A DNA stretch of 64,000 nucleotides, from the NCBI GenBank assembly GCA_035447925.1, contig DAOTHY010000001.1:186001-250000 (forward strand), in the 5' to 3' direction. This document shows, in pieces, positions 15,352 to 23,366 of this stretch. Below the pieces are notes generated by a model. It made no database searches, was not told the origin of the DNA, and saw nothing but the letters and a program-made list of their open reading frames with translations. Position 1 is the stretch's first letter; each line of letters opens with the position of its first letter. The translations under genes were made by a program, and so were the position numbers. This DNA is from JASUTC01 sp035447925. GTDB lineage: Bacteria > Thermotogota > Thermotogae > MWEM01.

Positions 15352-16779
15352 TTGCCACGTAAAAAGGAAGAAGATAATTTTATTGAACAAGAAATACTGA
15401 CCAATGAATCCGTTGACTTAGATTCATTGGGAACGTTTCCGGATATGGAAGAAGATGAAGAGGTTGAGGAATTAGAACAGGAAAATGACAGAAAAGACAA
15501 TATCCAAGAGATGGATGTTGATATCAGAAAGCTTAGCAATATGAATATCAGAGACTTGTACACACTGGCAAAAAAATACAAAATAACAGGGTTTACAAGA
15601 ATGAGGAAAAACGAGCTGGTTTTTGCGATATTACAAGCGCAGGCTAAAAATTTTGGTTACTTTTTTAATGAAGGTGTTCTTGATATTATCCCTAATGAAG
15701 GCTATGGTTTTTTGCGTACCGGTAATATGCTTCCGGGAAATAACGATGATATTTACGTTTCACAATCTCAAATCAGAAAATTCAGTTTGAATACCGGCGA
15801 TATTGTATCTGGACAAGTACGAGCACCTAAAGAAGGTGAAAAGTATTTTGCGCTGTTGAGGATTGAAGCGGTAAACCAACGACCACCGGAAGAAGTTTTT
15901 GAAAGAGTTGCTTTTACAAATCTAACACCTATCTATCCGCTTGAACAGTTTCAAACGGAACACGATCAAAAAAATCTTAGTACAAGGATCATCGATATAT
16001 TCTCCCCTATTGGTAAAGGTCAAAGGGGTTTGATTGTTGCACCTCCCAAAACCGGTAAAACAACCTTACTTAAAGATATAGCCAATGGTATTGCCAAAAA
16101 TCATCCGGATACTAAGCGTATTGTATTGCTTATCGATGAAAGACCAGAAGAAGTAACCGATATTACACGTTCGGTTGATGCACAAGTGATTGCCGCCCCG
16201 TTTGATATGCCTCCAGAGAAGCAGATTAAGGTGGCTCAATTAACATTAGCCATGGCGAAAAGAATGGCTGAATACAAACACGACGTTGTGATTTTATTAG
16301 ATTCAATTACCAGATTAGCCAGGGCTTATAACAACGTTGTTCCTCCAAGCGGTAAACTGCTTTCAGGTGGTGTCGATCCCAAGGCGTTATATGGTCCCAA
16401 GTATTTTTTTGGTGCTGCAAGAAACATAGAAGAAGGCGGAAGCATTACCATTGTGGCTACTGCATTAGTTGATACGGGTAGTAAAATGGATGAAGTTATC
16501 TTTGAGGAATTTAAAGGGACCGGCAATATGGAGCTCATTTTGTCCAGACAGTTATCCAATAAAAGGATTTTTCCATCCATTAATATCAATCTTTCCGGTA
16601 CGCGAAAAGAAGAGTTGTTGCTGTCCTCAGCTGAAATAAAAAAGGTTTGGTTGTTAAGAAAAATGTTAGCTACTATGGGGGAAGAAGAAGGTTTGAATTT
16701 AATACTAAGGAAATTGAAAGAAACCGATACGAATGATTTTTTCTTTGCGCTTTTAGATAGAGAAAAAAATAATTATTGA
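15352..16779 (+). CDS. rho: Transcription termination factor Rho
   Basis: 475 residues starting at TTG 15352 (GAAAGGAATG upstream). Residues 1-55 are strongly acidic and look disordered, then comes a Rho-N/SAP-like helical domain (LYTLAKKYKITGFTRMRKNE), a cold-shock RNA-binding fold (about 100-175, GVLDIIPNEGYGFLR) and the RecA-type motor with Walker A PPKTGKTT (near 230) and IVLLIDERPEE. The hexameric helicase ends Rho-dependent transcripts. The family is usually about 420 residues; the surplus is the acidic N-terminus, an insertion also known in other Thermotogota. The stop codon overlaps the -35 of the tRNA-Leu promoter. Confidence 0.96.
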   Translation: MPRKKEEDNFIEQEILTNESVDLDSLGTFPDMEEDEEVEELEQENDRKDNIQEMDVDIRKLSNMNIRDLYTLAKKYKITGFTRMRKNELVFAILQAQAKNFGYFFNEGVLDIIPNEGYGFLRTGNMLPGNNDDIYVSQSQIRKFSLNTGDIVSGQVRAPKEGEKYFALLRIEAVNQRPPEEVFERVAFTNLTPIYPLEQFQTEHDQKNLSTRIIDIFSPIGKGQRGLIVAPPKTGKTTLLKDIANGIAKNHPDTKRIVLLIDERPEEVTDITRSVDAQVIAAPFDMPPEKQIKVAQLTLAMAKRMAEYKHDVVILLDSITRLARAYNNVVPPSGKLLSGGVDPKALYGPKYFFGAARNIEEGGSITIVATALVDTGSKMDEVIFEEFKGTGNMELILSRQLSNKRIFPSININLSGTRKEELLLSSAEIKKVWLLRKMLATMGEEEGLNLILRKLKETDTNDFFFALLDREKNNY

Positions 16780-16804
16780 CTTTTAAGCGGTTATCATGTA
16801 AAAT
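16776..16804 (+). promoter_or_regulatory. Promoter of tRNA-Leu/fmdB, overlapping the rho stop codon
   Basis: TTGACT (16776-16781) includes the rho TGA stop; after 17 nt comes TAAAAT (16799-16804). The tRNA begins 37 nt later. Confidence 0.75.
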
Positions 16805-16841
16805 AGACTCGCTGATCCAAGAAAAATGGATTCAGTATTGA

Positions 16842-16929
16842 GCCGGGGTGGCGGAACTGGCAGACGCGCATGATTCAGGTTCATGTGGGAATTATTCCTG
16901 TGCGGGTTCAAATCCCGCCCTCGGCACCA
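16842..16929 (+). tRNA. tRNA-Leu (anticodon CAG)
   Basis: 88 nt with a long variable arm (class II) and encoded CCA. The acceptor GCCGGGG pairs with CCTCGGC, the anticodon stem CATGA / TCATG closes TTCAGGT, and the T loop is GGGTTCAAATCCC. Anticodon CAG reads CTG. Confidence 0.94.
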
Positions 16930-16962
16930 AAATCTATATTCGGTTTCGCAGGAGGTGATTTC

Positions 16963-17253
16963 ATGCCTATTTACAGATATCGTTGCGAAAAATGTGGACA
17001 TGAGGAAAAAAGGTTACAATCGATTAATTCTGAACCATTGGAAAGATGTGAAGTGTGTGGTGGAAAGATGCATAAACTAATCGGTATGATCGGGATTAAA
17101 TTCAATGGAAACGGGTATTATGTGACAGATACCAGTTCTGCAAAAAAGACCACTACTCACCCCGGCACATCGGCGAAAGAAAGTCCAAAAAAAGAACCTA
17201 AAACGACTCAAAAAGATATTCCGAAGAATTCAGAAGTAAAAAAAGCGGTATAA
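16963..17253 (+). CDS. FmdB family zinc-ribbon protein
   Basis: 96 residues from ATG 16963, with GGAGGTGATT in front; a longer frame upstream runs through the tRNA and is rejected. The N-terminus MPIYRYRCEKCGHEEKRL with CxxC at 10-13 and a second CxxC in CEVCGGKM forms the FmdB/putative regulatory zinc ribbon. The C-terminal 40 residues are low-complexity Lys/Thr/Pro/Ser. The biochemical role is unknown. It starts only 33 nt after tRNA-Leu with no promoter between, so it is probably on the same primary transcript. Confidence 0.85.
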   Translation: MPIYRYRCEKCGHEEKRLQSINSEPLERCEVCGGKMHKLIGMIGIKFNGNGYYVTDTSSAKKTTTHPGTSAKESPKKEPKTTQKDIPKNSEVKKAV

Positions 17254-17285
17254 AAAAAGACTCTCTTTAAGGGAGTCTTTTTTTT
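17252..17285. terminator. Bidirectional terminator between fmdB and tRNA-Gly
   Basis: The inverted repeat A7-GACTCTC / GGGAGTC-T7 around a 5-nt loop begins at the fmdB stop codon. The T run serves the plus strand and the A run serves tRNA-Gly on the minus strand. Confidence 0.85.
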
Positions 17286-17359
17286 GGAGCGGCCGACGGG
17301 ACTCGAACCCGCAACCCTCAGCTTGGGAAGCTGATATTCTACCATTGAACTACAGCCGC
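17285..17359 (-). tRNA. tRNA-Gly (anticodon CCC)
   Basis: 75 nt on the minus strand with encoded CCA. The acceptor GCGGCTG pairs with CGGCCGC, the anticodon stem TCAGC / GCTGA closes TTCCCAA, and the T arm is GGGTTCGAGTCCC. Anticodon CCC reads GGG. Confidence 0.93.
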
Positions 17360-17389
17360 AAAAAGTAAACAACTCATAGAATCATCTGT

Positions 17390-17418
17390 ATTGTAAACGA
17401 AAATCTTTCAATTGTCAA
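17390..17418 (-). promoter_or_regulatory. Promoter of tRNA-Gly
   Basis: Perfect TTGACA (17418-17413), 17-nt spacer, TACAAT (17395-17390), 30 nt before the tRNA. It lies just after the stop of the small Cys-tailed gene. Confidence 0.85.
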
Positions 17419-17426
17419 GCTGTTAT

Positions 17427-17702
17427 TTATGAACTGCAACATCCGTTGCAGCCGCCGCAAGATGAGCAATCAGTTTGATGATCAGAACAATCATGCGTTT
17501 TTTGCTGTGAACACTGTGAGTTTTTGGAAAGATTTTTGAGTTTTTGCTTACTCCACGATTCCAGTTGGTCAGTATTGGGTTTTTTAATACCCAATGCCTT
17601 GCAGAATAAGATGACTGCTCTATCTGTTGTACAGCTAAATTTTCTCTCAATCTCGGATATAGTCATCTGATTTTCGATGATCAATCTGCTTTTTGAATCC
17701 AT
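17427..17702 (-). CDS. Small protein with HTH-like start and cysteine-rich tail
   Basis: 91 residues with a good AGGAGAAAA site before the ATG. Residues about 12-40 (QMTISEIERKFSCTTDRAVI) could form a short helix-turn-helix. The last 28 residues hold seven of the protein's nine Cys, ending CSSCGGCNGCCSS, as in metal-binding or redox tails. Not recognised as a known family. It follows the membrane-protein gene by 14 nt on the same strand and may belong to the sigma-factor operon. Confidence 0.55.
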   Translation of the reverse strand: MDSKSRLIIENQMTISEIERKFSCTTDRAVILFCKALGIKKPNTDQLESWSKQKLKNLSKNSQCSQQKTHDCSDHQTDCSSCGGCNGCCSS

Positions 17703-17716
17703 AGTTTTCTCCTTTT

Positions 17717-18505
17717 CTAATTAGCAGGAAGCCATATATTAAAAGCTCCCGGTACGTTATTGATAGATCGCGCATTCATTTTAACCATTTTTGTGCTTCC
17801 AAAATTAAAAAACAAGATATAGGTGTCTTCGTAATTCCCGCTGGTTATTTTGAAATTCCTGGGTACAATGATTGTTTTATCCTCGAGAATTACTTTAGGT
17901 TCTTTGTAATAGTAAAATTGCTCTTCGGATAATCCCGGTGAAACATTCTTTCCAAATAGGGTTTTCGAATTGCCTTCAATCGATATCCATACAGGTGAGT
18001 TTCCACTGATGAAAAGACGGCAATAGCCTAAATTCTTAAAATCACCTAGTTGCGAGATGTTGATAATGTCATCAATGCCAATCAGGTAATCCTCTATTAA
18101 ATGTGCTGAGATCACGGCTTGATTAAACCATCCGTTTGGTTTTAACATATTATAGGTTTCTTCTGATTGCTGTTTGATATCTTGATACCAGCTGTTGTAC
18201 TTAGCGCTCATTGCATCAAGTCGTGAATTCGTTGCTTTCTCGTTGCTGTACATCTTTAAAAAAGCTGCTACAGAAAAGAAAACAGCAATAATGAGACATA
18301 GATATAAGAAAAATGAATGAGTATTTTTTGTTTTTTTGCTTCTCGGCATATCCATTTCTGAAGATATTTTGATTCTTTCTTTTCTTGGCCGTCTTTTTTT
18401 CTTTTCCTCTTTCATTGGTACAGTTTGTTCATCGTTTTTTTCAATGATGGGTTTTTTGATTGATTCTGGTGTGTTCTTGGCACCTGGTCCGGGAATGTAT
18501 ACCAT
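17717..18505 (-). CDS. Bitopic membrane protein encoded next to a sigma factor
   Basis: 262 residues. A basic, Lys/Arg-rich cytoplasmic N-terminus (about 1-62) precedes one membrane helix (FFLYLCLIIAVFFSVAAFL, about 64-83). A short coiled coil follows (about 85-125) and then an extracytoplasmic beta-rich domain. Not recognised. Its start codon directly abuts the stop of the SigH-like gene, so it is translated from the same message. A membrane anti-sigma or signalling partner is one possibility, but no known anti-sigma motif is visible. Confidence 0.6.
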   Translation of the reverse strand: MVYIPGPGAKNTPESIKKPIIEKNDEQTVPMKEEKKKRRPRKERIKISSEMDMPRSKKTKNTHSFFLYLCLIIAVFFSVAAFLKMYSNEKATNSRLDAMSAKYNSWYQDIKQQSEETYNMLKPNGWFNQAVISAHLIEDYLIGIDDIINISQLGDFKNLGYCRLFISGNSPVWISIEGNSKTLFGKNVSPGLSEEQFYYYKEPKVILEDKTIIVPRNFKITSGNYEDTYILFFNFGSTKMVKMNARSINNVPGAFNIWLPAN

Positions 18506-19171
18506 TCAGCTCATCCTTCCTAAAAACCAATCTTGGAAATATCTGAATTCGGCTTGGTACTTGTCAAAATGGTTTTTAAAAATTTTTTTGCATTTTTGAA
18601 TCGTGTTATCAACTTTTTTCTTTTTCATCGTTTCTTGCTTAGAGATGTCATCATAGGTATATTTTTTAAGAAACATCTCAAATACTCGGTACTCTAATTC
18701 TGTGACTTCTTTTTTTAAGGCATTCATGGTTTTATCGATAATCATTTGATCATCATATGGATTCTCATAAATATCCTGTTTTTCTTTAGTAATGAAATAA
18801 GTGCCTTCTTCATCTTCCTGAGTTTCATGCAATACTTCTTCAAATGAAATCGATTCAGAAAGCATTTTGTTCTTTTTTCGGTTCAAGTAGGTTAAAAATG
18901 ATTTCATCTCAGAATTAATATTCATCCAAGCAAAAGTGTTAAAATTTGATTTTTTGTCGCAATCATAGTAGAAGATAGCTTTTAATAATCCAACATAACC
19001 GTTTTGAATTATATCACTTTTTTCAGCCCATGAACCATAGTATTGCTGGGACAATTTGTACACCATGTCATGGTATCGCTCTACTATTAACTCAATAGCC
19101 TCTTGAGTACCTGTTTGAGCATATTCGATTAATGCTTCCGTACTCATTTTTCTCAGTTTATAGATGATCAT
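18506..19171 (-). CDS. RNA polymerase sigma factor, SigH-like
   Basis: 221 residues. Region 2 is clear: AIELIVERYHDMVYKLSQQY, then DIIQNGYVGLLKAIFYYD and FNTFAWMNINSEMKSFL. A region 4 helix-turn-helix lies near the C-terminus (ELEYRVFEMFLKKYTYDDIS to KKVDNTIQKCKKIF). No region 1.1 or region 3, so it is an alternative sigma of the SigH type. The ATG at 19171 overlaps the EamA gene by 14 nt; a second ATG (residue 9, MSTEALIEYA) could be used instead and matches the family's start better. Confidence 0.8.
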   Translation of the reverse strand: MIIYKLRKMSTEALIEYAQTGTQEAIELIVERYHDMVYKLSQQYYGSWAEKSDIIQNGYVGLLKAIFYYDCDKKSNFNTFAWMNINSEMKSFLTYLNRKKNKMLSESISFEEVLHETQEDEEGTYFITKEKQDIYENPYDDQMIIDKTMNALKKEVTELEYRVFEMFLKKYTYDDISKQETMKKKKVDNTIQKCKKIFKNHFDKYQAEFRYFQDWFLGRMS

Positions 19172-20066
19172 GTTTTGATTCTGATTTATTTTCGGAATAA
19201 AAAAGGCCTGCTATAACCAAAGTTCCTCCAATAATAGTAGTTAAGTGTGGAACATCTTTTAAGAAGATGCCTTGTGCAAAAGCGGTAACAATTGGAATGG
19301 TAAATAAAGAATTGGTTGTTTTTCTCGGGCCAAGGTGTTTAAGGGATTCATTCCAAAAATAATAGGCAAGGCTTGAACAAAATATACCGAGATACAACAG
19401 ACTGATAATGATTTGCGGGCTTTGAAAAGGCAAAAGAATATCTCCTTTAAAAGAAAAAAATTCAACCGCAGATGGAGGAATCAAAAAAATAAACCCCCAA
19501 AAAGTAATCGACTTGGTTACCGATAAGGTCCTAAAAAAATCATTTTTTTGTGAATGGTCATTATTCTTTTTTTCAATTTCGATGAGATAGTGAGTATACA
19601 TAATCCATGCGATAACGGCAAAAATAGTCAGTAAATCTCCGAGCGGGTTCACTTCAAGCCGAAATTGGTCTCCTACGATGACAACGCCAACCCCCAGAAA
19701 AGCGGTCAACGACCCAGCAACATTTTTCTTAGATATGTTAATTGACGAGAACATTTTAAGATAGATTAGATTGAACATTGGAATGGTGCTGATAATCAGT
19801 GCAACATTAGTGGGAGAAGTGTATCTCAACGCAAAATTTTCAAAAACAAAGTAAAGCGTTATACCCCATAATCCGCATAATAACCTATGCTTAAGGCTAC
19901 CATACGGTTTATGACCTTTGGTGATAATAATCAACACAAACCAGGCGATTAAAAATCTTATCATCGCTGTCATAACAGGAGGAAGTGTATCAATAATGAC
20001 GGATGTTGCTACAAAGGATAATCCCCAAAATACAATCGTTGACCATAAAAAAATGTGATAGATCAT
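19158..20066 (-). CDS. EamA/DMT family transporter
   Basis: 302 residues with ten predicted membrane helices in two EamA repeats (about 5-140 and 150-290). Typical phrases are LRYTSPTNVALIISTIPMFN in the first repeat and the second-repeat end LFTIPIVTAFAQGIFLKDVP. Such transporters export amino acids or other metabolites; the substrate is not visible. AGGAGC lies before the ATG. It begins 24 nt after RNase P RNA and overlaps the sigma factor. Confidence 0.85.
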   Translation of the reverse strand: MIYHIFLWSTIVFWGLSFVATSVIIDTLPPVMTAMIRFLIAWFVLIIITKGHKPYGSLKHRLLCGLWGITLYFVFENFALRYTSPTNVALIISTIPMFNLIYLKMFSSINISKKNVAGSLTAFLGVGVVIVGDQFRLEVNPLGDLLTIFAVIAWIMYTHYLIEIEKKNNDHSQKNDFFRTLSVTKSITFWGFIFLIPPSAVEFFSFKGDILLPFQSPQIIISLLYLGIFCSSLAYYFWNESLKHLGPRKTTNSLFTIPIVTAFAQGIFLKDVPHLTTIIGGTLVIAGLFYSENKSESKHDHL

Positions 20067-20090
20067 AAAGCTCCTAATTGATTTTATGAA

Positions 20091-20395
20091 AGAGTGGGAC
20101 TATAAGCCGGATTCTGTCTTGAATGGCCATTTATCTTTGCGGTCTACCCGGAAAGTTTGAGCCGGGCCGCTCGTCTTTCCTGTTTGACCTTGCTCAAGGC
20201 GGGGGTTACCAAGCCATCTGATTACTCAGATGCTGGTGAGCTCTTACCTCACCTTTCCATCCTTGCCAAAACGGCGGTCTGCTTTTCTATAGCCCTTACC
20301 AAGGATCGCTCCTTCCGATTGTTACTCGGCGCCTTGCCCTAAGAGTCCGGACTTTCCTCTGGATCATTCACTCCAGCGACCATCCATCCCACTCT
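20091..20395 (-). ncRNA. rnpB: RNase P RNA
   Basis: On the minus strand the RNA begins AGAGTGGGATGG and shows the universal core GAGGAAAGTCCGGAC (P4/J3-4 region) after about 45 nt. Near its end is the matching ACAGAATCCGGCTTATAG before GTCCCACTCT, which pairs with the 5' end to form P1. At about 305 nt it is a compact bacterial A-type RNA. This ribozyme removes tRNA 5' leaders. It fills almost all of the space between the HAD and EamA genes; nothing else is seen there. Confidence 0.96.
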
Positions 20396-20422
20396 AAATA
20401 AGTTTTAATAAACGATGACAAT

Positions 20423-21268
20423 CTAAAAAAAGATTCTTTGAATTGCTTCTCCAACTGCATGATGATTGTTGCTGGCGACGATCATTTTACAATGTTCTTT
20501 TATTTCCTTCGATGCATTTTCTGGCGCTATTGATAAACCGACTTTTTTCAATAAAGGGAGATCGTTGAAATTATCTCCAATAAAGACTGTTTTTTGTGCA
20601 GTTGTATGGTAACGCTCTAATAAATGGGTTAGGGCATCTCCTTTTGAAACTTTTGGTCCAAAAAATTCCAAGAAACTGCAATCATCTCCTATAGGAGATA
20701 AGACATGGCTGATTTCATTTGAATATTGAAAAGAAACTTGTTCTAATAGATCACACAAATCCATTTCATTACCTATAATTGCTAATTGCCCAATTTCTTT
20801 TCGTTTATCAAAGTAAGCATCCAACGAATCCACAAAAGTGATTCTTTCGTGATTATGCTGGAAATAATGATCGAAAGAAGGACAGTCAATCGAATTTTTC
20901 TCAACCATCATATCTTTTGATTGGGATGTTTCTGTTTCGTGATAGCCAGTATAAGCTATTATAGTGAAATTTCGGTCTTTTGCCAACTGATAGATATTCC
21001 AAGCTACAGAGGCGTTCAAATAGATTTCATTGATCACCTTTCTGGAAGGCATTTCAATAATCAAGGCCCCGTTTTGCAGAGCGACCAATCCTTCTACATT
21101 CAAAACCTTTAAATAGTCATAGGCTGAATAAAAGTTTCGGCCTGTAAAAACACTGAAGGCTATTTGCTTCTCACGCAACATCTCAATCGCTTGATAATTT
21201 TTATCAGAAATTTTTTTATCGTCATCAAGCAACGTTCCGTCAAGATCTGTGATGAATAATTCGAACAT
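20423..21268 (-). CDS. HAD superfamily (Cof-type) sugar-phosphate phosphatase
   Basis: 281 residues. Motif I is FITDLDGTLLDDD with the nucleophile Asp8, motif II is FTGRN, and motifs III-IV are KGDAL and GDNFNDLPLL, with a C2-type cap domain between. This is the Cof/YidA group of HAD-IIB hydrolases, which dephosphorylate sugar phosphates and related metabolites; the substrate cannot be told. CAGGGG lies 8 nt before the ATG. Downstream of rubrerythrin by 40 nt. Confidence 0.88.
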   Translation of the reverse strand: MFELFITDLDGTLLDDDKKISDKNYQAIEMLREKQIAFSVFTGRNFYSAYDYLKVLNVEGLVALQNGALIIEMPSRKVINEIYLNASVAWNIYQLAKDRNFTIIAYTGYHETETSQSKDMMVEKNSIDCPSFDHYFQHNHERITFVDSLDAYFDKRKEIGQLAIIGNEMDLCDLLEQVSFQYSNEISHVLSPIGDDCSFLEFFGPKVSKGDALTHLLERYHTTAQKTVFIGDNFNDLPLLKKVGLSIAPENASKEIKEHCKMIVASNNHHAVGEAIQRIFF

Positions 21269-21308
21269 AAATCAACCCCTGCCACAATTAAATGTCTACG
21301 ATTCGATC

Positions 21309-21818
21309 CTATGCAGTAAATTCTTTGAATTTCTCTCCCGGTACACCACATATCGGGCATTTTTCAGGAACTTCTTCTTCAACAGTATGACCACAAACGG
21401 GACAAATAAATATTTTTGTTGCTGGATAATCCTTTTCATCCTCGGCAATTTTTTTTGCTTTTCTATACATGTCTTCATGAATCTTCTCAGCTTCAAGCGC
21501 ATAATGTGTCGATCTTTGAGCTTCTTTTTCTCCTTGAAATTTGGTTACTTCATGATAAACAGGATACATTTCTTCAACTTCAAAATTCTCGCCGTCTATG
21601 CATTGCTCAATGTTTTCAGGGATAGAGCCTAGTTTTTTCAGTGCTTTGAAATGGTTCTTGGCGTGTACATATTCAGCATATGAGATTGCCTCAAATAAAT
21701 TTGCTAAACCAGGTTTTCCTTTCATTTTTGCGTCTTCAGCAAATATGGCATATTTCATGTGTGCTTCTGATTCGCCTGCAAAGGCGGCCGCTAAAAACTC
21801 TTTAGTCATTTCTTTCAT
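21309..21818 (-). CDS. rbr: Rubrerythrin
   Basis: 169 residues. The four-helix di-iron domain shows FAGESEAHMKYAIFAEDA, FEAISYAEYVHAKNHF and ALEAEKIHEDMYRKA. A C-terminal rubredoxin-like domain carries CPVCG and CPICG, binding one iron. Rubrerythrin reduces hydrogen peroxide to water in anaerobes. GAGGAGGGAA precedes the ATG. Transcribed divergently from the PLP-enzyme gene. Confidence 0.95.
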   Translation of the reverse strand: MKEMTKEFLAAAFAGESEAHMKYAIFAEDAKMKGKPGLANLFEAISYAEYVHAKNHFKALKKLGSIPENIEQCIDGENFEVEEMYPVYHEVTKFQGEKEAQRSTHYALEAEKIHEDMYRKAKKIAEDEKDYPATKIFICPVCGHTVEEEVPEKCPICGVPGEKFKEFTA

Positions 21819-21848
21819 ACAGTTCCCTCCTCATATGGATTTCGATCA

Positions 21849-21876
21849 ATTATAACATGGATATTTGTGATATAAT
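21849..21876. promoter_or_regulatory. Divergent -10 boxes for rubrerythrin (-) and the PLP enzyme (+)
   Basis: A minus-strand TATAAT at 21854-21849 and a plus-strand TATAAT at 21871-21876 lie back to back. The two promoters must overlap and are probably mutually exclusive. The -35 elements are weak on both sides. Confidence 0.5.
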
Positions 21877-21890
21877 CCTTAAAAGCTAAC

Positions 21891-21913
21891 AGGAGGTGAA
21901 GCGCATTAAGCGC
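21891..21913 (+). promoter_or_regulatory. Distant ribosome site with a GCGC hairpin before the start codon
   Basis: AGGAGGTGA (21891-21899) is about 19 nt from the ATG at 21919, too far for normal use. The intervening GCGC-ATTAA-GCGC (21901-21913) can fold into a 4-bp stem that would bring the site to normal spacing. Confidence 0.4.
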
Positions 21914-21918
21914 AAATT

Positions 21919-23310
21919 ATGAAGAAAAAGATCTTAGGTCCGACTTTTGAAGAAATGCTACACCCGGAAAAGATTGACAGAACAATTAGAGAAATGGCTT
22001 TAAAGGCTATGAAAGAAGATCCTCTTGATCCGATTAACCTCTTTAATATAACCTGGAAGGATTCAGATAATCAAATCAGATATTTTGTAATGCCAAAGGA
22101 AATCACCGGGGTAAAAGCTAACATCGTTGTCTTATATGGTAAAGATTTTCCGACTGAAAGCCATAAAGTAGGCGCCACATATTCCATTTTAATGGAAAAA
22201 GTGATAAGAAATGAGATAGATCCTTTTTACAATACACTGATATGGCCATCAACGGGTAATTATGGTATTGGTGGAGCCTGGGTGGGTTGCAGAATGGGGT
22301 TTGATTCGGTTGTTCTGCTTCCTGAGATGATGAGCCAAGAAAGGTTTGATCTAATCAGAGAATATGGTGGCAAAGTGATTCCAACCCCTGGGTGTGAATC
22401 AAATGTGAAAGAGATCTATGATAAATCCAAAGAATTGAAAGCTCAAAATCCGGAAAAAGTAAGGGTATTGAATCAATTTGAAGAGTTCGGCAATTACAGG
22501 TTCCATTATTATGTTACTGGAAATACACTTTTGGAATTAACCCAAGAACTTCATTCAAAAGGGATTGGAACGGGAAAAATCTCAGCCATTGTCAGCTCTA
22601 TGGGATCATCCGGTACCATTGCCTGCGGTGATCGAATCAAGGAAGAGCAGCCGAGATGCCTGATTATCGGGTCAGAACCGATACAGTGCCCCACTTTGAT
22701 CAGCAATGGTTATGGTGGTCATGACATTCAGGGAATTGGTGACAAGCACGTCACATGGATTCATAATGTGATGAACATGGATGCCATGGTTGCGGTAGAT
22801 GATGTGGAATCTAAAAAGGGATTACAATTTTTGACGGACCCTGTTGGAATGGATTTCATTTCCAAACTTGGTGTTAAACAAGAAGAAGTTGAATTAATGT
22901 CTAAAATATTTGGAATTTCCGGCGTTTGCAATCTTTATAGTGCAATAAAAGCGGCTAAATATTATGATATGACCGAAAAAGACACTTTGTTCACAATAGC
23001 AACTGACAATATCGACAGATACCGAACAGTAATGAATGACCTTGATAAGCAATATGGACAAATGGATACTTGTGAGGCTAAAGTACGGTATGAAATGCTG
23101 TTTAAAGGTGTAAAGACCGATTGGGTACAAGAAGCAACATATGCTATTAGAAAAAGATGGCATAATTTGAAATACTACACTTGGGTAGAACAACAAGGTA
23201 AATCAGTAGAAGAATTAAACTATACAATGACAGAAGAGTTTTGGCAGGAACAAAGGGATAAGATTAAGGAAACAGACAAATTGATGGAAGAATATCGAAA
23301 AAGCGAATAA
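21919..23310 (+). CDS. PLP-dependent enzyme, cysteine synthase/TrpB-fold family
   Basis: 463 residues of the fold type II class. The PLP Lys lies in TESHKVGATYS (near residue 83), the phosphate-facing PSTGNYGIGGAW follows, and the glycine loop is SSMGSSGTIACGD. About 100 residues longer than cysteine synthase, with a C-terminal extension rich in Trp, Tyr and Lys. It belongs to a less-studied branch found in anaerobes; an ammonia-lyase or beta-replacement reaction is likely but the substrate is not known. ATG 21919 matches the frame; see the hairpin note on its ribosome site. Confidence 0.75.
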   Translation: MKKKILGPTFEEMLHPEKIDRTIREMALKAMKEDPLDPINLFNITWKDSDNQIRYFVMPKEITGVKANIVVLYGKDFPTESHKVGATYSILMEKVIRNEIDPFYNTLIWPSTGNYGIGGAWVGCRMGFDSVVLLPEMMSQERFDLIREYGGKVIPTPGCESNVKEIYDKSKELKAQNPEKVRVLNQFEEFGNYRFHYYVTGNTLLELTQELHSKGIGTGKISAIVSSMGSSGTIACGDRIKEEQPRCLIIGSEPIQCPTLISNGYGGHDIQGIGDKHVTWIHNVMNMDAMVAVDDVESKKGLQFLTDPVGMDFISKLGVKQEEVELMSKIFGISGVCNLYSAIKAAKYYDMTEKDTLFTIATDNIDRYRTVMNDLDKQYGQMDTCEAKVRYEMLFKGVKTDWVQEATYAIRKRWHNLKYYTWVEQQGKSVEELNYTMTEEFWQEQRDKIKETDKLMEEYRKSE

Positions 23311-23326
23311 AAACGATCAGTAGAAT

Positions 23327-23362
23327 CAAAAAAAGGGGCAATAGTAAAGTTGCCCCTTTTTT
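23327..23362. terminator. Bidirectional terminator
   Basis: AAAAGGGGCAA / TTGCCCCTTTT forms an 11-bp stem with an 8-nt loop. T follows on the plus strand, and extra A before the stem acts as a T tract for the convergent minus gene. Confidence 0.9.
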
Positions 23363-23366
23363 AATT

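Noticed and set aside
17423..17650. Alternative open frame overlapping the Cys-tailed small protein
   Set aside because: It lacks a ribosome site; the overlapping frame ending at 17427 has AGGAGAAAA before its ATG.
21897..21921. An eight-codon GTG leader peptide ending at the PLP-enzyme ATG
   Set aside because: The GTG lies inside the Shine-Dalgarno sequence itself, leaving no site to start it; the hairpin explanation is simpler.
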